Assembly: GCA_044222225.1 (NCBI GenBank)
Contig: JBGANR010000039.1
Coordinates: 1 to 11,573, forward strand
DNA: 11,573 bases
Reading direction: 5' to 3'
Source of the DNA: JBGANR01 sp044222225
GTDB lineage: Bacteria; Actinomycetota; Actinomycetes; Mycobacteriales; Mycobacteriaceae
The translations under genes were made by a program, and so were the position numbers. Below the pieces are notes generated by a model. It was not told the origin of the DNA. It saw only the letters and a program-made list of their open reading frames with translations, and did no database searches. Positions 1 through 7,066 of this stretch are shown here, in pieces (positions within the stretch are counted from its first letter, which is position 1; the number at the start of each line of letters is the position of its first letter).

Positions 1-27
1 GTTCGACCACCGAAAGGAAGCACCAGC

Positions 28-1239
28 GTGAGTCAGGAAGCGTTCATCTACGAGGCGATCCGCACGCCTCGTGGGAAGCAGAAGAAGGGCTCGCTGCACA
101 GCGTCAAGCCCGTCGATCTCGTCACCGGACTCATCGACGAGATCACCGTGCGCCACCCGGGCCTCGACACGTCCGCCGTCGACGACGTCGTGCTCGGCGT
201 CGTCTCCCCGGTCGGCGAGCAGGGCGCGGTCATCGCGCGCACCGCCGCGCTCAACTCGGGGCTGCCGGAGTCGGTGCCCGGCACCCAGATCAACCGCTTC
301 TGCGCGTCCGGCCTCGAGGCGTCGAACCTGGCGGCCGCCAAGGTCATCGGCGCCGGCGACCGCTTCGTGCTGGCCGGCGGCGTCGAGTCGATGTCGCGCG
401 TGCCGATGGGCAGTGACGGCGGCGCGCTCTTCTCCGACCCGACCACGATGTACGACAATTACATCGCCCCGCAGGGCATCGGCGCCGACCTGATCGCGAC
501 GATGGAGGGCTTCTCGCGCACCGACGTCGACGCCTACGCCGCCGAGTCGCAGCGCCGCGCGGCCGCGGCCTGGGACGCCGGCTACTTCGCCAAGAGCGTC
601 GTGCCGGTCAAGGACTTCAACGGTGTCACGCTGCTGGACAACGACGAGCACCGCCGCCCCGGCACGACCGTCGAGTCGCTGGCCAAGCTGGGCCCCGCGT
701 TCGCGATGATGGGCCAGTTCGGCGGCTTCGACGACGTCGCGCTGCAGAAGTACACGCACGTCGAGACCATCGACCACGTGCACACGGGCGGCAACAGCTC
801 GGGCATCGTCGACGGCGCCGCGCTGCTGCTCGTCGGCAGCGAGCAGGCCGGCCGCGACTCCGGTCTGACGCCGCGCGCCCGGTTCGTCGCGACGGCGGCC
901 GTCGGCTCGGAGCCGACGATCATGCTCACCGGTCCGACGCCCGCCACGCAGAAGGTGCTCGCCAAGGCCGGGCTCACCGTCGACGACATCGACGTGTTCG
1001 AGCTCAACGAGGCGTTCGCGTCCGTCGTCCTCAAGTGGATGAAGGACCTCGAGATCCCGCACGAGAAGGTCAACGTCAACGGCGGCGCGATCGCGCTCGG
1101 CCACCCGCTGGGCGCCACCGGCGCGATGATCCTCGGCACGTGCCTCGACGAGCTGGAGCGCATCGGCGGCCGCTACGGCCTCGTCACCCTGTGTATCGGC
1201 GGCGGCATGGGCGTCGCGACGATCATCGAGCGCGTCTGA
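28..1239 (+). CDS. fadA: Acetyl-CoA C-acyltransferase (3-ketoacyl-CoA thiolase), beta subunit of the fatty acid oxidation complex
   Basis: This 403-residue thiolase performs the last step of beta-oxidation: CoA-dependent cleavage of 3-ketoacyl-CoA into acetyl-CoA and a shortened acyl-CoA, in the cytoplasm. The nucleophilic cysteine is C92 in NRFCASGLEA. NEAF (327-330), GHPLGATGA with H359, and C389 in LCIGGGMG supply the other catalytic loops. VESMSRVPMG (119-128) is also typical of the family. The length and the N-terminal sequence EAFIYEAIRTPRGKQK match, from memory, mycobacterial FadA (Rv0859, also 403 aa). The GTG start at 28 is supported by the purine-rich AAAGGAAG at 13-20, seven bases upstream. 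fadB starts 22 bases after the stop, so the two are very probably cotranscribed and form the alpha2beta2 trifunctional enzyme. The promoter lies outside the window. Confidence 0.96.
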   Translation: MSQEAFIYEAIRTPRGKQKKGSLHSVKPVDLVTGLIDEITVRHPGLDTSAVDDVVLGVVSPVGEQGAVIARTAALNSGLPESVPGTQINRFCASGLEASNLAAAKVIGAGDRFVLAGGVESMSRVPMGSDGGALFSDPTTMYDNYIAPQGIGADLIATMEGFSRTDVDAYAAESQRRAAAAWDAGYFAKSVVPVKDFNGVTLLDNDEHRRPGTTVESLAKLGPAFAMMGQFGGFDDVALQKYTHVETIDHVHTGGNSSGIVDGAALLLVGSEQAGRDSGLTPRARFVATAAVGSEPTIMLTGPTPATQKVLAKAGLTVDDIDVFELNEAFASVVLKWMKDLEIPHEKVNVNGGAIALGHPLGATGAMILGTCLDELERIGGRYGLVTLCIGGGMGVATIIERV

Positions 1240-1261
1240 CGCAGAAGGACTATCACACACA

Positions 1262-3481
1262 ATGACTGAGATGAAGCTTGCGGAATCGACCCCGTCGGCA
1301 GTGAACATGTTCCGCTGGGAGCGCGGCGCCGACGGCGTCGTCATCCTGACGATGGACGACCCGAACGCCAACGCCAACACGATGAACGCCCTGTTCCAGA
1401 CGTCGCTGCGGGCGACGGTGGACCGGCTGGAGGCCGAGAAGGACGAGATCACGGGCGTCGTCATCACCTCGGCGAAGAAGACCTTCTTCGCCGGCGCCGA
1501 CCTCAAGTCGATCTTCGCCGAGCAGGAGGGCGCCACCGACGAGGTGGAGCTCAAGCGGGAGATCGGCCAGCGCGTACGCGCGATGAAGGACGACTTCCGC
1601 CGGTTCGAGACGCTCGGCAAGCCGGTCGTCGCCGCGATCAACGGTGCTGCGCTCGGCGGCGGTTTCGAGATCGCGCTCGCCTGCCACCACCGCATCGTCG
1701 CCGACACCAAGGGCACGATCGTCGGTCTGCCGGAGGTCTCGCTCGGCCTGCTCCCCGGTGGCGGCGGCGTCGTGCGCACCGTCCGGATGCTCGGCATCCA
1801 GTCGGCGCTCATGAACGTCCTCATGACGGGCGCCCGGATGCGTCCGGGCAAGGCGAAGGACCTCGGTCTCGTCGACGAGGTGGTCGCCGGTGTCGATGAA
1901 CTGCTGCCCGCCGCGAAGGCGTGGATCGCCGCGAACCCCGAGGCCGTGCAGCCGTGGGACGTCAAGGGCTACCGGATCCCCGGCGGCGCCGCCAACAGCC
2001 CGAAGCTCGCGCAGGTCCTGCCGGCGATCCCGGGCAACGTCCGCAAGCAGATCAAGGGCGCTCCCATGCCGGCGCCGCGCGCGATCATGGCCGCGGCCGT
2101 CGAGGGCACGCTCGTCGACTTCGACACCGCGCAGCTCATCGAGGAGCGCTACTTCGTCAGCCTGGCCACCTCGCAGGTCGCCAAGAACATGACGCAGGCG
2201 TTCTTCTTCGATCTGCAGCACATCAACAACGGCGGCTCGCGGCCCGAGGGCTTCCCGCAGTACCAGGCCAAGAAGGTCGGCGTCATCGGCGCCGGCATGA
2301 TGGGCGCGGCCATTGCGTACGTCTCGGCCAAGGTCGGCATCGAGGTCGTGCTCAAGGACGTCAGCCTCGAGGCGGCGCAGAAGGGCAAGGGCTACTCCGA
2401 GAAGCTCGAGGCCAAGGCCCTCTCGCGCGGCCGGACGACGCAGGAGCGTTCCGACGCGCTGCTCAGCCGCATCACGCCGACCGACGACTACCAGGACCTC
2501 GCCGGCGTCGACTTCGTCATCGAGGCCGTGTTCGAGAACCCGGACCTCAAGAAGCAGATCTTCGCCGACCTGCAGGACATCGTCGAACCGGACGCCGTGC
2601 TCGGCTCCAACACCTCCACGCTGCCCATCACGGGTCTCGCCGAGGGCGTCAAGCGGACCGAGGACTTCATCGGCATCCACTTCTTCTCGCCCGTCGACAA
2701 GATGCCGTTGGTGGAGATCATCCGCGGTGAGAAGACGTCCGACGCCGTCCTGGCCAAGGTCATCGACTACACGCTGCAGATCAAGAAGACGCCGATCGTC
2801 GTCAACGACAGCCGGGGCTTCTTCACCTCGCGGGTCATCGGCATGTTCCTCAACGAGGCCGTCGCGGCCGTCGGCGAGGGCGTCGACCCGGTGTTCATCG
2901 AGCGTGCGGGCTCCCAGGCCGGCTACCCGGCGGCGCCGCTGCAGCTGATGGACGAGCTGACGCTGACGCTGCCGCAGAAGATCCGCCGGGCGACCAAGGC
3001 CGGCTTCGAGGCCGAGGGCAAGGTCTTCCCGGAGCACGGTTCGTACGCGGTCATCGACAAGCTCATCGACCAGGGACGTCCCGGCCGCTCCGGCGGCAAG
3101 GGCTTCTACGACTACGACGCCGAGGGCAAGCGCGGTCTGCTGTGGCCGGGTCTGCGAGAGATATTTGAGTCGGGGTCGACGGACATCGACTTCGTCGAGC
3201 TCCAGGAGCGGATGCTCTTCGCCGAGGCCGTCGAGACGGTGCGCTGCTTCGACGAGGGCGTGCTGACGTCCGTCGCCGACGCGAACATCGGCTCGATCTT
3301 CGGCATCGGCTTCCCGGCGTGGACCGGCGGCGTCATCCAGTACATCGATGGCTACAAGGGCGGCATCCCGGGCTTCGTCGCCCGCGCCCGTGAGCTGGCC
3401 GCGAAGTACGGCGCCCAGTTCGAGCCCCCGGCCTCGCTCGTCGAGGCCGCCGAGAACGGCACTAAGCGGCTGTATCGGTGA
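1262..3481 (+). CDS. fadB: Fatty acid oxidation complex alpha subunit: enoyl-CoA hydratase / 3-hydroxyacyl-CoA dehydrogenase
   Basis: This 739-residue protein hydrates trans-2-enoyl-CoA and then oxidises L-3-hydroxyacyl-CoA with NAD+, feeding FadA. The N-terminal crotonase domain (about 15-210) has the oxyanion segments FFAGADLKS (75-83) and NGAALGGGFE (127-136). The two expected catalytic glutamates are E136 and E158 (LPEVSLGLLPGGGG). The 3-hydroxyacyl-CoA dehydrogenase part begins with a Rossmann GAGMMG loop (343-348). SNTS (449-452), H473 in GIHFFSPVDKMPLVE and E485 form its active site. The C-terminal dehydrogenase domains run from about 515 (NDSRGFFTSR) to the end. The length and domain order are normal for the family (mycobacterial Rv0860 type). 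The start at 1262 is served by AGAAGGA at 1243-1249; the 12-base spacing is rather long, but the next in-frame ATG (codon 4) is further away. It is cotranscribed with fadA and followed by a hairpin at 3491-3522. Confidence 0.96.
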   Translation: MTEMKLAESTPSAVNMFRWERGADGVVILTMDDPNANANTMNALFQTSLRATVDRLEAEKDEITGVVITSAKKTFFAGADLKSIFAEQEGATDEVELKREIGQRVRAMKDDFRRFETLGKPVVAAINGAALGGGFEIALACHHRIVADTKGTIVGLPEVSLGLLPGGGGVVRTVRMLGIQSALMNVLMTGARMRPGKAKDLGLVDEVVAGVDELLPAAKAWIAANPEAVQPWDVKGYRIPGGAANSPKLAQVLPAIPGNVRKQIKGAPMPAPRAIMAAAVEGTLVDFDTAQLIEERYFVSLATSQVAKNMTQAFFFDLQHINNGGSRPEGFPQYQAKKVGVIGAGMMGAAIAYVSAKVGIEVVLKDVSLEAAQKGKGYSEKLEAKALSRGRTTQERSDALLSRITPTDDYQDLAGVDFVIEAVFENPDLKKQIFADLQDIVEPDAVLGSNTSTLPITGLAEGVKRTEDFIGIHFFSPVDKMPLVEIIRGEKTSDAVLAKVIDYTLQIKKTPIVVNDSRGFFTSRVIGMFLNEAVAAVGEGVDPVFIERAGSQAGYPAAPLQLMDELTLTLPQKIRRATKAGFEAEGKVFPEHGSYAVIDKLIDQGRPGRSGGKGFYDYDAEGKRGLLWPGLREIFESGSTDIDFVELQERMLFAEAVETVRCFDEGVLTSVADANIGSIFGIGFPAWTGGVIQYIDGYKGGIPGFVARARELAAKYGAQFEPPASLVEAAENGTKRLYR

Positions 3482-3490
3482 TAACGACGC

Positions 3491-3522
3491 GACGGCCCGG
3501 CTCCTTTCGGGGCCGGGCCGTC
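3491..3522 (+). terminator. GC-rich hairpin terminator after fadB
   Basis: An inverted repeat beginning 10 bases after the fadB stop folds into a stem of 11 perfect pairs (3491-3501 with 3512-3522). Three more pairs, one of them G-T, close a TTTC loop (3505-3508). No T-run follows, which is common for actinobacterial terminators. Because ppk2 converges on this region, the hairpin could also stop ppk2 transcripts. Confidence 0.8.
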
Positions 3523-3540
3523 GGCGTCTGAAAACCAACT

Positions 3541-3615
3541 GACCGGTACCTGTCACCGAGAGGGTCGAGGCGACGATATATGTCGCGTCGGCCTTCTCAG
3601 CGTCAGGTACCAGTC
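3541..3615. repeat. Inverted repeat with GGTACC cores between fadB and ppk2
   Basis: Arms at 3541-3554 and 3602-3615 are inverted copies matching at 12 of 14 positions. Each contains a central GGTACC. The left arm is itself a near palindrome (GAC-n-GGTACC-n-GTC). A small 5-bp stem (3570-3574 with 3582-3586) sits between the arms. Its place between two convergent gene ends suggests a role as an mRNA 3' end or a ppk2 terminator. A protein-binding site is possible but unsupported. Confidence 0.4.
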
Positions 3616-3621
3616 GGTAAA

Positions 3622-4461
3622 TCAGGGACCCTCGACGTCTCCGCGCAGCTGGGTGACGTGATCGGGGACGTAGGTGGTCAGTTCACGTGGCGGGCGGACG
3701 TAGTTCGTCTTCGATTCGAGGCTTTCCGGCAGGTCCACCTCGGCCATCGGGACGTCGGTGTACGGGATCGTCGACAGCAGGTGGGCGATCATGTTCAGCC
3801 GGGCGTGCTTCTTGATGTCCGACTCGACGACGTACCACGGGCTTGCCGGAGTGTCGGTGTGGACCATCATCTCGTCCTTCGCCCGCGAGTAGTCCTCCCA
3901 CTTGTTGATCGATTCGAGGTCCGTCGGGCTGAGCTTCCAGCGCCGGACCGGGTCGTTGAGCCGCGAGCGGAAGCGGCGCAGCTGCTCGTTGTTGGACACG
4001 GAGAACCAGTACTTGCGCACGAGAATGCCGTCGTCGATGAGCATCTGCTCGAAGATCGGCGTCTGCCGCAGGAAGCGCACATGCTCGGCGGCGCTGCAGT
4101 ACCCCATCACCTTCTCGACGCCCGCCCGGTTGTACCAGGAGCGGTCGAACAGCACCATCTCACCGCGCGCCGGCAGCTGGGAGATGTAGCGCTGGTAGTA
4201 CCACTGGCCGCGCTCGCGCTCGGTGGGCACAGGCAGCGCCGCGATCCGCGCCACGCGGGGGCTGAGGTATTCGGTGATGCGCTTGATGGTGCCGCCCTTG
4301 CCCGCCGCGTCCCGGCCCTCGAACACCACGACGATGCGGGCGCCGGTCTGCTTGGCCCACTCCTGGAGTTTGACCAGTTCGGTCTGCAGCCGGAACAACT
4401 CGGCTTCGTAGACCTCGTTGGAGATCTTCTTTTTCTTGTTCTTGTTCTGTGCCTTCGCCAT
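3622..4461 (-). CDS. ppk2: Polyphosphate kinase 2 (PPK2 class I, nucleoside diphosphate phosphorylating)
   Basis: PPK2 enzymes transfer phosphate between inorganic polyphosphate and nucleotides, mainly making GTP or ATP from the diphosphate in the cytoplasm. The 279-residue protein has the family's Walker A loop GRDAAGKGG (49-57). The Walker B/lid segment VLFDRSWYNRAGVE (103-116) contains D106 and R107. RERGQWYYQRY (82-92) and HTDTPASPWYVVESDIKKHARLN (201-223) are also family blocks. It aligns almost throughout, from memory, with M. tuberculosis PPK2 (Rv3232c), apart from the lysine-rich first 12 residues, which may be disordered. The ATG at 4461 has no clear Shine-Dalgarno sequence. A TANNNT-type -10 (TACGCT, minus strand, 4504-4509) lies about 43 bases upstream. 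It is monocistronic as far as can be seen, convergent with fadB and divergent from the sensor kinase. Confidence 0.95.
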   Translation of the reverse strand: MAKAQNKNKKKKISNEVYEAELFRLQTELVKLQEWAKQTGARIVVVFEGRDAAGKGGTIKRITEYLSPRVARIAALPVPTERERGQWYYQRYISQLPARGEMVLFDRSWYNRAGVEKVMGYCSAAEHVRFLRQTPIFEQMLIDDGILVRKYWFSVSNNEQLRRFRSRLNDPVRRWKLSPTDLESINKWEDYSRAKDEMMVHTDTPASPWYVVESDIKKHARLNMIAHLLSTIPYTDVPMAEVDLPESLESKTNYVRPPRELTTYVPDHVTQLRGDVEGP

Positions 4462-4661
4462 GGGCGGACGTTACCGAAATCGTGCAGGTCAGCGGGTGGT
4501 CTCAGCGTATTCGCCGCTATGGCAAGGCCTTTCGGGTGTCGGAGGTGGGACGTTGGTCCCTCCGGGAGCGGGCCGGGTGGCCTGAGCGGGTCGGTCGCTG
4601 GAGCGTCTGTCGGCTGGACGACCGATAGCCCGAGTCACCGGGCAGTCGTATAGATGGACTC
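4462..4661. promoter_or_regulatory. Divergent intergenic region between ppk2 and the sensor kinase
   Basis: These 200 bases separate two divergent genes and must carry promoters for both. For ppk2 the best -10 candidate is TACGCT on the minus strand (4504-4509). For the kinase, an AT-rich TATAGAT (4649-4655) sits only 7 bases before the proposed GTG start, which would give a leaderless or nearly leaderless mRNA. I could not find a convincing -35 for either. Confidence 0.4.
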
Positions 4662-5912
4662 GTGGCGGTACGGCCGAGGTGGAACGGCGGGCTGCGTCGT
4701 CGTCCGGGCGATCGGCCGATGATCGCCGACGCGTGGGTCGTGGACGACGTCGCGGGGGCGACGCCGGCCGAGGACCGGGTCACGATCCTGTTCGCCCGTG
4801 TGATCGGTGCCGGATACGCGCTGTACCTGGTGTTGCTCGTCCCGGGCATCGTCGACCTCGCGCCGCGGATGGCGTCGTGGTGGACGCCCGTGGCGGTGGT
4901 CTCGACGTTCGGTCCCGGCCTCGCCGTCGGGCTGGTCACTCTCCGTCGCCGCCCGGACCCGCAGCATTCGCGGTTCTTCGGGATCGCGGCCTGGGCCGGA
5001 TACATGCTGTCGGTGGCGATCGTGCCGAGTGCGTGGCACGGACCGAAAGTACCAGCCGATGTCGAACTGTGGTTCAACCTGGTGCACGGTCACAGTGGGA
5101 TGGCGGCCGCGTTGGCGTTCCCGAACCTCATCGCGGTGGGGTGCTATCTCTCCGGCGCGGTCATGATCGTTCAGGCGGTCTTCCTCGCGCACGGTCCGGC
5201 AGGTGCTTCGCCGATCTATTCGGAAGCCGCATTCGCGATGCTGTGCCTCGTGTTCGTCGGGGGCACGATCATGATGTTGCGTGCGGGAAGACTGGCCGAC
5301 GAGGCCACACGTGCCATCCATGAGGCAGGAGCTGCGGCTGCGGCGGCGGAGGCTCGGGAGGCCGAGCGGGAACGGCTCGATGCCCTGACGCACGACCACG
5401 TCCTGGCGACACTGCTCTCGGCGGCGCGTCTCGACGCTGTGCCGGCCGTGGCGGCGCAGGCGCGGGACACATTGTCCCGTCTGGGCGCGGCGGGCGAGAC
5501 GGCCGGAACGGGCGGCGTCTTGCCCGCGGCGGCGGCGCTTGCCGAGTTGCGCGGCGTGGCGTCGTCCAGCGACGAGCGGGTGGTCTTCCGCGGCTCGGCA
5601 GAGGGAGGTGTGGTCGCGCCGGCGGAGGTCGTCCGGACCCTCGGCGCCGCCATGAGCGAGGCCGTGCGCAACAGCGTGCGGCATGCCGGCGTGTCGGCGA
5701 CCTGCGTCGTCGACGTTCGATTCGGAGCCGCCGAACTCGCTGTGACCATCGCCGACGACGGGCTGGGCTTCGATCCGGCGAGGGTTCCGCCCGGGCGGAT
5801 GGGAGTGCTGGTGTCGATCCTGGCGCGGGTCCGTCGGCTCGACGGTGGCACGGCGCACGTCGTCTCCGCCCCCGGCGGCGGCACCGAGGTGAGGCTGACA
5901 TGGCGGCGCTGA
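4662..5912 (+). CDS. Membrane sensor histidine kinase, NarL/HisKA_3-like
   Basis: This 416-residue protein has five likely transmembrane helices (about 41-65, 74-95, 105-125, 147-176, 187-206). An Ala/Glu-rich linker (211-240) leads to a dimerisation/phosphotransfer helix, RERLDALTHDHVLATLL (236-252). H244 of the HD pair is the likely phospho-acceptor. The C-terminal HATPase domain has an N box (E333, N337 in EAVRNSVRHA), the G1 box DDGLGFD (365-371) and a G2-like GRMGV (378-382). It should autophosphorylate in response to a membrane or envelope signal; the signal cannot be told from sequence. The GTG at 4662 has no good ribosome site, but TATAGAT just upstream could make a leaderless mRNA. 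An alternative ATG at 4719 (codon 20) also lacks a clear site, so the first 19 residues are uncertain. The 3' end overlaps the next gene by 13 bases, implying translational coupling. No response regulator gene is adjacent. Confidence 0.85.
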   Translation: MAVRPRWNGGLRRRPGDRPMIADAWVVDDVAGATPAEDRVTILFARVIGAGYALYLVLLVPGIVDLAPRMASWWTPVAVVSTFGPGLAVGLVTLRRRPDPQHSRFFGIAAWAGYMLSVAIVPSAWHGPKVPADVELWFNLVHGHSGMAAALAFPNLIAVGCYLSGAVMIVQAVFLAHGPAGASPIYSEAAFAMLCLVFVGGTIMMLRAGRLADEATRAIHEAGAAAAAAEAREAERERLDALTHDHVLATLLSAARLDAVPAVAAQARDTLSRLGAAGETAGTGGVLPAAAALAELRGVASSSDERVVFRGSAEGGVVAPAEVVRTLGAAMSEAVRNSVRHAGVSATCVVDVRFGAAELAVTIADDGLGFDPARVPPGRMGVLVSILARVRRLDGGTAHVVSAPGGGTEVRLTWRR

Positions 5913-6913
5913 GCGAGAGCCGCGACATCCGGGCGTTGTTGGGAATGGACACGAAGGTGGTCCGCATCGCGGTGGTGCCGTTGTACCTGCTGGCCTTCGG
6001 ATCGCTCGCCATGGGAACGCGGGGCATGGTCACGGAACGGTGGGGGACGTGGTGTGTGCTGGTGCTCAGCGTCGCCGGAATCGCAGTGTTGATCTACGTC
6101 CCGGCGGATCCGCTGCCGGTGTGGGCCTCGGCGTTCATCCTGGTCACCGGTATTTTCGCGAGTTGGGCGGCGTTGGCCTGCATCGAGTATCCGGCGCCGT
6201 ACGTCGTCTGCCTGTGGCACGAGATGGCGCTCGCCGTCGTCTACGTCTTCACCTGTATCCGGGGGCGCAACCTGGTCGCCTGGGCCGGCGCGCTGGGTGG
6301 TGTCGCGGTGACGGTCGATTGGGCGGTTCGGGGTGGTGGGAGCGTCGCGCACGGACTGGCGCAGGGCTTCGTCGGCGTCGGCCCGGTGCTCATCGGTTCG
6401 ATCGTGGCGTGGCTCATCCGGCCGTCGGTGAGCGCTGTGTTCGATCTGCGCCGACAGGTCGGGGAGCGACGGGCGCGGGAGGCTGCGGCGCAGGCCGTCG
6501 CTGTCGAACGCGACGCGCGGTTGAAGCGTCTGGACGAGACCGCCCGGCCGCTGCTCACCCGGATCGCCGCAGGTGGGCCGCTCGGTCCGGCGGATCGCCG
6601 TGCGGCCCGGCTGCTCGAGGCGCGGCTGCGCGATGAGATCCGGGCGCCGTCGTTGCTGGACGACGACGTCGCCGCCGCGGTTGCCGGTGCTTGGGCGCGC
6701 GGGGTGGAGGTGGTGCTGCTCGACGACGGCGGCGGAGGCGAGTTGCCGTCTGGCGCCGCCCGCCGGTTCCGCACGGTGCTCGCCGGACATCTGATGGCGA
6801 CGTCGACCGGACGCGTCACTGCCAGGCGCCTGCCACCGGGGCGTGATGTCGCGTTGACGGTGGTGGTGGCGTCCGGCGAGGGTGACCCGGAACGTCATGA
6901 ATACCGACTTTGA
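5900..6913 (+). CDS. Six-helix membrane protein with a degenerate histidine-kinase-like core (probable partner of the preceding kinase)
   Basis: Six probable membrane helices (about 21-40, 50-68, 75-95, 99-120, 124-142, 156-174) precede a charged coiled-coil helix (182-222) and a C-terminal domain (228-337). The segment RLDETARPLLTRIAAG (210-225) occupies the place of the H box of the upstream kinase (RLDALTHDHVLATLL), but it has no histidine. The C-terminal domain lacks recognisable N, G1 and G2 boxes. I therefore read it as a non-catalytic kinase-like partner, perhaps a sensor or scaffold forming heterodimers with the upstream kinase; this is inference. The ATG at 5900 lies inside the kinase gene's end and has GAGGTGAGG at 5886-5894 as its ribosome site. 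M16 (5945) is an alternative start. The C-terminal residues RHEYRL recur in a small downstream frame ending at 10164. The function is not established. Confidence 0.75.
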   Translation: MAALSESRDIRALLGMDTKVVRIAVVPLYLLAFGSLAMGTRGMVTERWGTWCVLVLSVAGIAVLIYVPADPLPVWASAFILVTGIFASWAALACIEYPAPYVVCLWHEMALAVVYVFTCIRGRNLVAWAGALGGVAVTVDWAVRGGGSVAHGLAQGFVGVGPVLIGSIVAWLIRPSVSAVFDLRRQVGERRAREAAAQAVAVERDARLKRLDETARPLLTRIAAGGPLGPADRRAARLLEARLRDEIRAPSLLDDDVAAAVAGAWARGVEVVLLDDGGGGELPSGAARRFRTVLAGHLMATSTGRVTARRLPPGRDVALTVVVASGEGDPERHEYRL

Positions 6914-6966
6914 TGATCTATTTTCGCGTAGTCGGTTGATCTGCGACACTCTGCGACTTGTTCGAG

Positions 6967-6994
6967 CCGACGTGACGCGGGGGTCCGATAGGGT
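6967..6994 (+). promoter_or_regulatory. Candidate promoter of the pentapeptide-repeat gene
   Basis: TAGGGT (6989-6994) fits the actinobacterial TANNNT -10 consensus. CCGACG (6967-6972), which shares GAC with TTGACA, lies 16 bases upstream. Transcription would begin near 7001, giving a leader of about 65 bases that contains the stem-loop at 7011-7040. This suggests the pentapeptide gene is transcribed independently of the kinase operon. Confidence 0.45.
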
Positions 6995-7010
6995 CGCCTC
7001 GACCGACGGG

Positions 7011-7040
7011 CATGGCACGTCGCTGGGCGCGACGTCCATG
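7011..7040 (+). promoter_or_regulatory. Stem-loop in the leader of the pentapeptide-repeat gene
   Basis: Bases 7011-7023 pair with 7029-7040: 12 base pairs with one bulged C at 7016 and a 5-base loop. The stem ends 14 bases before the ribosome site (7054-7060). A smaller hairpin, GGTCG-CCT-CGACC (6992-7004), lies just upstream near the predicted transcription start. The structure could affect translation or mRNA stability, or act as a terminator for the kinase operon. No known riboswitch class is recognised. Confidence 0.4.
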
Positions 7041-7053
7041 TCGTTGCGGGAGT

Positions 7054-7060
7054 GAAGGAG
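7054..7060 (+). promoter_or_regulatory. Shine-Dalgarno GAAGGAG that fixes the pentapeptide gene start
   Basis: GAAGGAG lies six bases before the GTG at 7067. The in-frame GTG at 7052 overlaps this site and has no site of its own. The ATG at 7062 is in another frame. The start is therefore set at 7067, five codons after the longest open frame begins. Confidence 0.75.
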
Positions 7061-7066
7061 CATGGC

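Noticed and set aside
1253..3556. A 767-codon open frame antisense to fadB
   Set aside because: It is a mirror effect of strong third-position GC in fadB. Its product is a low-complexity Arg/Leu/Asp/Val-rich sequence, while the plus strand encodes a complete conserved FadB.
3580..4653. A 357-codon plus-strand frame over ppk2
   Set aside because: It is a shadow of ppk2, whose minus-strand protein is conserved end to end with a Walker A loop.
7052..7054. GTG at 7052 as the start of the pentapeptide protein
   Set aside because: It overlaps the only good Shine-Dalgarno sequence (7054-7060), which is correctly spaced for GTG 7067.
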